A stretch of 5,348 nucleotides of DNA, taken from contig RKRZ01000144.1 in the NCBI GenBank assembly GCA_007571105.1, positions 1 through 5,348 of the forward strand, in the 5' to 3' direction. Under the pieces are notes generated by a model. The model had not been told where the DNA came from, ran no database searches, and was given only the letters and a program-made list of their open reading frames with translations. This document shows positions 1 through 5,348 of the stretch, one piece after another. The stretch's first letter is position 1. Each line of letters starts with the position of its first letter. The position numbers and the translations under genes are program-made. The stretch is from Gammaproteobacteria bacterium (GTDB taxonomy: Bacteria > Pseudomonadota > Gammaproteobacteria > Poriferisulfidales > Poriferisulfidaceae).

Positions 1-1309
1 CCTGTTGCAACAGGCCCGGCGCGAAGGCGTCGCCCGCCTCAATTCCCTGCCCGAATATTTTGGTGTCCTGGGAGCACTCTGGGCCGGAGCCCCTGCACTG
101 ATGGTGTATGCGCTGTGGATGATTTTCGAGTCCGAAATTCTGATGGGACAGGTGGTTGCGATGCTGCCGGACGCGGAGTCTCTGGAGGTAACCCCCGAAT
201 TTCTGGTCGGCGACATTCGCAACGCAATCGAGAGTCCGATCAGTTATCAATTGGCAAGCGATCCGGTGCGCATGGCCGCCGATCGTTACCGGGAATTGTC
301 GCAGACGGCGAATATGGCTTTGACGGCGGTCTGCCTGTCCGTATTTGCCGCCAGTGCGGCGTTGACGCTGAAGTTTCTGACGCCGAAAATCTCGGCGCGC
401 GTCCAGGTGGAAGCAGCGGTGCGCGGATTTCTCTTGCTGTGCTCCATGTTGGCGATTTTCACGACCATCGGCATTGTGCTGTCGGTGCTGTTTGAGGCCA
501 GCCGATTTTTCCAGACCGTTTCTGTCACTGAGTTTCTGTTCGGCACGGAATGGAGTCCGCAGATGGCCATCCGCGAGGATCAGGTTGGCTCCAGCGGCGC
601 ATTCGGCACGGTGCCGCTATTCGCGGGAACTTTGTTGATCTCCTTCATTGCCATGCTGGTGGCCGCTCCAGTCGGTTTGATGTCGGCGATTTACTTGTCC
701 GAGTACGCCTCACCCAAAATGCATGCTGCCATCAAGCCGCTGCTTGAAATTCTGGCGGGGGTGCCGACCGTGGTGTATGGATTCTTCGCCGCCATCGTGG
801 TCGCTCCGGCATTGCGCGGCTTCGGCGAGTCCATTGGCCTGAATGTTGCGTCCGAAAGTGCCTTGGCCGCGGGCTTTGTGATGGGAGTGATGATTATTCC
901 GTTTGTGTCGTCGCTGTCGGATGATGTCATCTCGGCAGTCCCAAGCGCGATGCGAGACGGTTCGCTGGGAATGGGGGCGACGCACTCCGAGACCATGCGG
1001 AGGGTGATCCTACCGGCGGCATTGCCCGGCATCATCGGAGGTCTTTTGTTGGCCATTTCTCGGGCCATTGGCGAGACGATGATTGTGGTGATGGCGGCCG
1101 GCTTGTTTGCCAACCTGACGGCCAATCCGCTGGAAGCGGTGACCACGGTCACCGTGCAAATTGTGTCCTTGCTGGTGGGTGATCAGGAATTCGACAGTCC
1201 CAAGACCTTGGCAGCCTTCGCTCTTGGGTTGACGCTGTTCTTTGTCACACTGGTGCTCAACTTCATCGCCCTGTATGTGGTGCGCAAGTATCGGGAGCAG
1301 TACGAATGA
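1..1309 (+). CDS. pstC: Phosphate ABC transporter permease PstC, long form (5' partial)
   Basis: Inner-membrane permease that pairs with PstA to form the phosphate channel of the Pst importer. The frame is open to the left edge (the codon at 2-4 is Leu), so the TTG at 5 is probably not the start and some N-terminal residues are missing. Numbering from that TTG, 434 residues are visible. Likely membrane segments are about 17-41, 104-126, 142-165, 204-230, 245-270, 285-305, 338-365 and 404-427. Family marks are GTEWSP (180-185), the LAGVPTVVYGFFA stretch (250-262), the cytoplasmic EAA-type loop that docks on the ATPase (about 316-343, DGSLGMGAT then ILP), and SRAIGET (352-358) with Arg353 and Glu357. 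The latter probably match the charged pair reported as important in E. coli PstC. The first ~130 residues (an extra helix pair with a 60-residue loop) are absent from short PstC proteins of about 320 residues. The stop overlaps the pstA start. PstS is presumably upstream, out of view. Confidence 0.95.
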   Translation, partial: LLQQARREGVARLNSLPEYFGVLGALWAGAPALMVYALWMIFESEILMGQVVAMLPDAESLEVTPEFLVGDIRNAIESPISYQLASDPVRMAADRYRELSQTANMALTAVCLSVFAASAALTLKFLTPKISARVQVEAAVRGFLLLCSMLAIFTTIGIVLSVLFEASRFFQTVSVTEFLFGTEWSPQMAIREDQVGSSGAFGTVPLFAGTLLISFIAMLVAAPVGLMSAIYLSEYASPKMHAAIKPLLEILAGVPTVVYGFFAAIVVAPALRGFGESIGLNVASESALAAGFVMGVMIIPFVSSLSDDVISAVPSAMRDGSLGMGATHSETMRRVILPAALPGIIGGLLLAISRAIGETMIVVMAAGLFANLTANPLEAVTTVTVQIVSLLVGDQEFDSPKTLAAFALGLTLFFVTLVLNFIALYVVRKYREQYE

Positions 1310-2580
1310 CCCCGACCGAACGGATTCGCCAGGGTCTCGCGCGCCGGCAACGCGCTGAGAAGCGTTTCCGTGTCTATGGCATCGTTGCCATCCTTTTGGG
1401 CATGTCGTTTTTGCTGCTGCTGTTTGGCAGCATCATCGCGAATGGCTACAAGGCCTTTGGGCAGACCTATATCGAGTTGCCGGTTTATTTTGATCCGGCG
1501 GTGATTGACCCGCAGGGCACGCGCTCTGAAGACGCCCTGTTCAGGGCGAATTACTGGGCCTTGGCGAAAAACGCACTGTATCAGCAATTCCCGGAAGCCA
1601 CCGAACGCAGGCAACGTCGCGAAGTAGCCTCGATTCTCAGTGAGGGTTCGGCACTGGACTTGCGCGCAATGGTGCAGGAGAACCCGGAGCTGATCGGCAC
1701 GACTCGAGACATCTGGCTGATTGCTGATGACGACATAGACATGCTGATGAAAGACTACATCGACCGCACGCTGCCGGAAAGCGAACGCCGCCTGAATGAT
1801 CGCGTCATCGCTTATGTCGATCGCCTGATAGAGGCCGGCATCATTGAGCGGCGTTTCAACACGAATTTCTTCACCGCCGGCGATTCCCGAGAGCCGGAGC
1901 AGGCCGGCATTTTTGGGGCGTTGAGCGGCTCCTTCTTTATGCTGCTGGTCACTTTGTTGCTGTCGTTCCCGATTGGTGTCGGCGCTGCGGTGTATCTGGA
2001 GGAATTTGCGCCGCGCAACCGGTTCATTGATCTGATCGAGATCAACATCAACAACCTGGCGGCAGTCCCGTCAATCATTTTCGGACTTTTAGGGTTGGCG
2101 ATTTTTATCAATTTGTTTGGCTTGCCGCGTTCGACTGCGGTGGTGGGCGGATTGGTGCTGACGTTGATGACCTTGCCCACGATTATCATCACGTCTCGGG
2201 CTTCGATTCAATCCGTGCCGCCTTCCATCAAGGAGGCCGCGCTCGGCGTCGGCGCGTCACGAATGCAGGCGGTCTTTCACCACGTGCTGCCGATTGCCAT
2301 GCCGGGAATGCTCACCGGCACCATCATTGGCATGGCGCAGGCGCTGGGGGAAAGTGCGCCGCTTCTGATGATCGGCATGGTGGCGTTCATTGTGGAACCG
2401 CCGCAGGGATTTACCGATCCGGCCACGGCTTTGCCGGTGCAAATTTTTCTGTGGTCGGACAGCCCGGAACGTGCGTTTACCGAGCGAACTTCCGCTGCCA
2501 TTATGGTGCTGTTAGCCTTTTTGATTGCCATGAACGCCACGGCGGTTTATTTGCGCAAGAAAATTGCCAAAAAGCTTTGA
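1306..2580 (+). CDS. pstA: Phosphate ABC transporter permease PstA, long form
   Basis: Second membrane subunit of the Pst phosphate importer, 424 residues. The ATG overlaps the pstC stop in ATGA, and a good ribosome-binding sequence GGGAG (1293-1297) sits 8 bases upstream, so this start is well supported and translation is likely coupled to pstC. A basic cytoplasmic N-terminus (1-22) leads into a first membrane helix (about 24-46). A large hydrophilic segment (about 50-205), rich in charged residues, follows and is predicted to be periplasmic. The transporter core has helices near 207-232, 248-271, 276-297, 328-346, 350-363 and 396-416. The EAA loop that contacts PstB is at about 308-335 (EAALGVGAS, then LP at 328-329). 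ALGESAPLL (346-354) is the usual late-core motif. E. coli PstA is about 300 residues; the insertion accounts for the extra length and matches the long PstA forms of other gammaproteobacteria. Gln345 sits where short PstA proteins appear to have Arg. Confidence 0.95.
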   Translation: MTPTERIRQGLARRQRAEKRFRVYGIVAILLGMSFLLLLFGSIIANGYKAFGQTYIELPVYFDPAVIDPQGTRSEDALFRANYWALAKNALYQQFPEATERRQRREVASILSEGSALDLRAMVQENPELIGTTRDIWLIADDDIDMLMKDYIDRTLPESERRLNDRVIAYVDRLIEAGIIERRFNTNFFTAGDSREPEQAGIFGALSGSFFMLLVTLLLSFPIGVGAAVYLEEFAPRNRFIDLIEININNLAAVPSIIFGLLGLAIFINLFGLPRSTAVVGGLVLTLMTLPTIIITSRASIQSVPPSIKEAALGVGASRMQAVFHHVLPIAMPGMLTGTIIGMAQALGESAPLLMIGMVAFIVEPPQGFTDPATALPVQIFLWSDSPERAFTERTSAAIMVLLAFLIAMNATAVYLRKKIAKKL

Positions 2581-2620
2581 GACCGTTTTCCAAATGACTT
2601 TGAAATACGGATAATAGACA
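2581..2620 (+). other. pstA-pstB intergenic gap with weak ribosome-binding site
   Basis: Forty bases separate pstA from pstB. There is no hairpin followed by a T run and no recognisable promoter, so pstB is most simply read from the same transcript as pstA. The only Shine-Dalgarno-like bases are GGA at 2609-2611, 9 bases before the GTG at 2621. An in-frame TAG at 2615-2617 rules out any start further upstream, including the ATG at 2594. Confidence 0.45.
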
Positions 2621-3493
2621 GTGGATGCTACAGAAACTTTGACGATTCCCTTGACGGACCAGTTGAGTGAGGTCGATTTCGCGGCCGGCCAGAAGATTGC
2701 TGCGGATCACGCCACAGTCGGTGATGTCACCTGCAAAAATCCAAGCATGCGGGTGAAGGAGGTCGATGTATTCTACGGAGAGAAACAGGCAATCTTCAAT
2801 GTCAGCCTGGACATCGGCTCCAACGAAGTGCTGGCCATGATCGGGCCTTCAGGATGCGGCAAGACCACGTTGCTGCGCTGCCTCAATCGGATGAACGACA
2901 CCATTGAGGGATGCCGAGTGACCGGCCAGGTCGAAATGGATGGGCAGAACATTTACTCGCGCAAAATGGACCCGGTGCTGTTGCGCGCGCGCGTCGGGAT
3001 GGTGTTCCAGAAACCCAATCCGTTCCCCAAATCCATCTTTGACAATGTCGCATACGGCCCGCGGATTCACGGATTGGTCAGTCACCGCGACGAACTCGAG
3101 GAAATCGTGCACACCTCGCTCAGCCGTGCGGGCCTGCTCGATGAAGTCAAGGACCGGCTGGACCAGCCCGGCACCGGTCTCTCCGGCGGTCAGCAGCAGC
3201 GCTTGTGTATCGCCCGGGCGATTGCCGTCAGTCCGGAAGTCATCCTGATGGACGAGCCGTGCTCGGCACTGGACCCGATTGCCACTGCCAAGATTGAAGA
3301 GTTGATTGACGAGTTGCGCTATAAGTTTTCCATCGCAATCGTCACGCACTCGATGCAGCAGGCGGCGCGTGTGTCGCAGCGCACCGCGTATTTTCACTTA
3401 GGGTACTTGGTGGAAGTCGGGCCGACCAAGGACATCTTCACGATGCCGAAGCATCAACTGACCGAAGAGTACATTACCGGCCGTTTCGGCTAA
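2621..3493 (+). CDS. pstB: Phosphate ABC transporter ATP-binding protein PstB
   Basis: Cytoplasmic ATPase of the Pst importer; a dimer powers phosphate uptake through PstC-PstA. The protein is 290 residues and complete. All nucleotide-binding motifs are present: Walker A GPSGCGKTT (75-83, Lys81), Q-loop Gln130, signature LSGGQ (187-191), Walker B ILMDEP (208-213, Asp211 and Glu212), SALD D-loop (215-218) and switch His243. PstB-specific stretches are RCLNRMND (86-93), DNVAYGPRIHG (141-151), DEPCSALDPIAT (211-222) and the C-terminal EEYITGRFG. Residues 1-45 form a hydrophilic leader before the ABC fold; E. coli PstB (257 residues) has a much shorter one, but leaders of this kind occur in other gammaproteobacterial PstB. 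GTG at 2621 is the first possible start after an in-frame TAG. ATG at 2747 (Met43) would remove the leader but has no ribosome-binding site. It probably shares a transcript with pstCA. Its TAA overlaps the phoR stop on the other strand. No phoU follows. Confidence 0.96.
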   Translation: MDATETLTIPLTDQLSEVDFAAGQKIAADHATVGDVTCKNPSMRVKEVDVFYGEKQAIFNVSLDIGSNEVLAMIGPSGCGKTTLLRCLNRMNDTIEGCRVTGQVEMDGQNIYSRKMDPVLLRARVGMVFQKPNPFPKSIFDNVAYGPRIHGLVSHRDELEEIVHTSLSRAGLLDEVKDRLDQPGTGLSGGQQQRLCIARAIAVSPEVILMDEPCSALDPIATAKIEELIDELRYKFSIAIVTHSMQQAARVSQRTAYFHLGYLVEVGPTKDIFTMPKHQLTEEYITGRFG

Positions 3494-3502
3494 TTCTCTT
3501 TT
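3479..3502 (+). terminator. Possible weak intrinsic terminator at the pstB stop
   Basis: GCCG (3480-3483) and CGGC (3487-3490) can pair around a TTT loop, with an optional G-T pair outside (3479 and 3491). A T-rich tract, 8 T of 12 bases, follows directly at 3491-3502. This has the order expected of a + strand Rho-independent terminator for the pst transcript. The stem is only 4-5 pairs, the loop is tight, and the stem bases are fixed by the conserved Gly-Arg-Phe-Gly end of PstB. It may therefore be coincidence. Confidence 0.25.
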
Positions 3503-4800
3503 CCGCTGCGAAAGCGGTCTGCTTGCGGGTTGGGAAACACGCAGGTGAAAGTGGTGCCGCTGCCTTCCTCACTGTCGATTTGCAGCCGCGCTCCGTGGCG
3601 TTGCAGGATGTGCTTGACGATGGCGAGGCCCAGTCCGGTGCCTCCGGTGTCTCGAGAGCGGGCCTTGTCGACTCGGTAGAAGCGTTCGGTGATCCGGGAA
3701 ATATGTTCCTTGGGAATGCCGATGCCGTGGTCGATGATGGACAGGCGGGTGTTGTTTTGTTTCCGCCGCCATTTGATGATGATTTTGGAGCCTTCTGGCG
3801 AATAGCGTAGCGCGTTGCTGACCAGGTTGAACAGCGCGCTGTACAATTCTTTTTGGCGCCCGAGAACGCTCACGTCGTCCTCTCCGTCGAGTCGGATTTC
3901 GTGCAATGTCTCAGAAGTCAGGGTTTGTGCGTCTTGTTGCACCTCACGGGCGAGGGTGGGCAAGTCGACATTTTCCATCTCAGATTCGCGCAACTCACTT
4001 GCTTCCAGACGCGATAACTCCAGCAGGTCATCGACCAAGCGCCGCATCCGCAGGCACTGGCGGGACATTTTGTGCAGGATGCTCGGGTCCGGGACCTCAT
4101 CGGGATGCTCATTCAGGGTTTCCAGATAGCCAGTGACAACGGTTAGCGGGCTCTTGATTTCGTGCGAGACGTTGGCGACAAATTCTTGGCGCAGACGATC
4201 CAGGCGCAGTCCGTGAGTCAGATCCACAAAGGTAATCATGCGGGTGTGCTGATCCAGGACCGTCACTTGTATCCCTAAGGGATGCTGAGTGTCGGCGAAG
4301 GTTTCCAACTCAAGAGGCAAGGCAAAATCTCCGGATTGCAAATATTGCGTCAGGTCCGGGTGACGCACGACATGAGTGAGGACGCGGCCGCGATCGTTTT
4401 CCTGCAAGCCAAACAAGGTTTCTGCGGCCTTGTTGTACCACTCGATGTGCAGGTTAGAATCAACCACAACAGCGGCGTCGGGCAGAGCCATGGATAAGGC
4501 GTCAAAGGATCGCTGCAGACGCTGGCGGTGCGATTTCTCCTTCTTTTCGTGCTGGCGTGTGCGTGTGAGTTCGGTAACCCAGTCTTGCCACAACGGGGTC
4601 AGCAGGCTATGAGGCAGAGGGCGGTCGTCTCGCCACCACGTCAGCACTCGCCATCCTTGCAGGACATGCCAGAACGTCAGGATCAATAGAGTCAAGCCAA
4701 AGCCCCAGGCCGGCGCTTGGGCCAAGGCGCCCACTGTGGTGCCGATGGCAACCAGTATCAGCAGGCGGGATACCTCGGCAAGGAGCGTGGAACGCTTCAC
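3490..4800 (-). CDS. phoR: Phosphate regulon sensor histidine kinase PhoR
   Basis: Inner-membrane histidine kinase that phosphorylates PhoB when phosphate is scarce and dephosphorylates it when phosphate is plentiful, with input from the Pst complex. It has 436 residues; E. coli PhoR has 431. Two short membrane segments (about 10-28 and 31-48) have almost no periplasmic loop, as in E. coli, so there is no external sensor domain. A Trp- and charge-rich linker (50-95) leads to a PAS domain (about 97-195). Next are the HisKA domain with EFVANVSHEIKSPL (206-219, phospho-accepting His213) and the HATPase domain: N-box NLVSNA (325-330), DHGIGI (357-362), ERFYRVD (372-378) and GTGLGLAIV (387-395). 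The start is GTG at 4800, 6 bases after the phoB stop, without a clear Shine-Dalgarno, which suggests translational coupling to phoB. An in-frame TGA (the phoB stop) two codons upstream excludes an earlier start. The stop TAG overlaps the pstB TAA. Confidence 0.96.
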   Translation of the reverse strand: MKRSTLLAEVSRLLILVAIGTTVGALAQAPAWGFGLTLLILTFWHVLQGWRVLTWWRDDRPLPHSLLTPLWQDWVTELTRTRQHEKKEKSHRQRLQRSFDALSMALPDAAVVVDSNLHIEWYNKAAETLFGLQENDRGRVLTHVVRHPDLTQYLQSGDFALPLELETFADTQHPLGIQVTVLDQHTRMITFVDLTHGLRLDRLRQEFVANVSHEIKSPLTVVTGYLETLNEHPDEVPDPSILHKMSRQCLRMRRLVDDLLELSRLEASELRESEMENVDLPTLAREVQQDAQTLTSETLHEIRLDGEDDVSVLGRQKELYSALFNLVSNALRYSPEGSKIIIKWRRKQNNTRLSIIDHGIGIPKEHISRITERFYRVDKARSRDTGGTGLGLAIVKHILQRHGARLQIDSEEGSGTTFTCVFPNPQADRFRSGKEN

Positions 4801-4806
4801 ACGGAC

Positions 4807-5348
4807 TCAGGCGGCTCGAGACCGTTTCTTGGACTTTTTCTTCGACTTCTCGGATGGGGATGTATTGAACTGGTAGCCGACCCCGCGAACGGTGTGCACA
4901 TAAGGTGCTCCTTTCTTGCCCAAGGCCTTACGAAGCCGCAGGATGTGCACGTCAATGGTGCGTTCTTCAATATAACTGTTTTGGCTCCAGACCTGATCGA
5001 GCAGTTGGTTTCGATTGTACACCCGATTCGGATGCGCCATCAGGAACCGCAGCAGCCTGAATTCTGTCGGTCCGAGCTCGACTCGCTTTTTGCCGACCCA
5101 AACTTCATGGCAGGCAGCATCCAACTTGATGATGCTGTGTTCGAGCAGGGTATTGGACACGTGCGGGGAGGTGCGCCGCAGCAACGCATTAATGCGTGCG
5201 ACTAACTCTCGTGGAGAGAAGGGCTTGGCAATATAGTCGTCTGCGCCGCACTCAAAGCCGCAGATACGGTCCGCTTCTTCACCCCGAGCCGTCAACATAA
5301 TGATTGGCAATTCTGCAGTCGGCGATTCCCGACGCAGACGCCGCGCGA
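4807..5348 (-). CDS. phoB: Phosphate regulon response regulator PhoB (5' partial)
   Basis: OmpR-family transcription factor that binds Pho boxes when phosphorylated by PhoR. Reading from the right edge, 179 residues are visible. The frame is open to the edge, so the TTG at 5310 is not the real start. Aligned by eye to E. coli PhoB, about 64 residues are missing, including the phospho-accepting Asp54. The rest of the receiver is present: MLTARGEE (visible 17-24; Thr19 equals E. coli Thr83) and DDYIAKPFSP (35-44; Lys41 equals Lys105). The winged-helix domain follows (about 75-162), with LGPTEFRLL, the recognition helix RTIDVHILRLRKAL and the wing TVRGVGYQF. Two features differ from E. coli. The third position after VH in the recognition helix region is Leu where E. 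coli has Arg200 (codon 4939-4941), and a 17-residue tail with six Lys and two Arg extends past the usual end. It lies directly upstream of phoR and surely shares its transcript. The promoter, and any Pho box, is beyond the window. Confidence 0.95.
   Translation of the reverse strand, partial: ARRLRRESPTAELPIIMLTARGEEADRICGFECGADDYIAKPFSPRELVARINALLRRTSPHVSNTLLEHSIIKLDAACHEVWVGKKRVELGPTEFRLLRFLMAHPNRVYNRNQLLDQVWSQNSYIEERTIDVHILRLRKALGKKGAPYVHTVRGVGYQFNTSPSEKSKKKSKKRSRAA

Noticed and set aside
5..7. TTG as the pstC start
   Set aside because: The frame is open to the window edge and the sequence here already looks like the interior of a long PstC N-terminus; the true start is most likely upstream.
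522..541. CTGTCAC followed by a TTTCTGT-like sequence, resembling a Pho-box half site
   Set aside because: It lies inside pstC, the second repeat does not match, and no promoter-like sequence is nearby.
691..1152. 153-codon open frame on the - strand inside pstC
   Set aside because: It is antisense to conserved PstC core helices, low-complexity in composition and resembles no family I know.
1183..1614. 143-codon open frame on the - strand across the pstC-pstA junction
   Set aside because: It is opposite two well-supported coding sequences and shows no domain or ribosome-binding support.
2983..2993. Alternating GCGCGCGCGCG run in pstB
   Set aside because: It encodes the conserved LRARVG stretch before the Q-loop and is explained by GC-rich codon choice.
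2849..3397. 182-codon open frame on the - strand inside pstB
   Set aside because: It is fully antisense to a pstB that carries every ABC motif, and its translation shows no recognisable domain; it reflects codon bias of the true gene.
3503..3517. Inverted repeat CCGCT/AGCGG with a 5-base loop just inside the phoR 3' end
   Set aside because: The stem is only 5 pairs and no T run follows it on either strand, so it is not a convincing terminator.
4717..5205. 162-codon open frame on the + strand across the phoB-phoR junction
   Set aside because: It runs antisense to conserved PhoB DNA-binding residues and the PhoR N-terminus and has no recognisable domain.

Overview
The window holds the core of a phosphate-acquisition locus from a bacterium, most likely a gammaproteobacterium. 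It contains the end of a Pst high-affinity phosphate ABC transporter operon on the + strand and, converging on it, the PhoB/PhoR two-component phosphate-starvation regulators on the - strand. The gammaproteobacterial placement is an inference. It rests on the close resemblance of PhoB and PhoR to the E. coli proteins and on the long forms of PstC and PstA, which are typical of many marine and environmental gammaproteobacteria. Base composition looks moderately GC-rich by eye. I cannot name a genus.

Layout, left to right: pstC (5' end cut by the left window edge, to 1309); pstA (1306-2580), joined to pstC by an ATGA start/stop overlap; a 40-base gap; pstB (2621-3493, GTG start). On the - strand, phoR (3490-4800, GTG start) meets pstB tail to tail, their stop codons sharing the bases CTAA. 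phoB (4807 to the right edge, 5' end cut) lies just upstream of phoR with a 6-base gap. The window is almost entirely coding; no stretch over 300 bases lacks a gene. No tRNA, rRNA, mobile element, CRISPR array or clear Pho box was seen.

How the parts work together (family knowledge): PstC and PstA form the membrane channel, PstB dimers supply ATP hydrolysis, and a periplasmic PstS, not in this window, delivers phosphate. PhoR senses phosphate status through the Pst complex, classically with PhoU, and controls phosphorylation of PhoB, which activates the pho regulon including pst. phoU is not in its usual place after pstB.

The locus is largely conventional and I found no evidence of a new system. 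The points worth a second look are small: a lysine/arginine-rich C-terminal tail on PhoB, an Arg-to-Leu difference in its recognition helix, the overlapping convergent stops of pstB and phoR with a possible terminator built from the last pstB codons, the absence of phoU after pstB, and large extra segments in both permeases.
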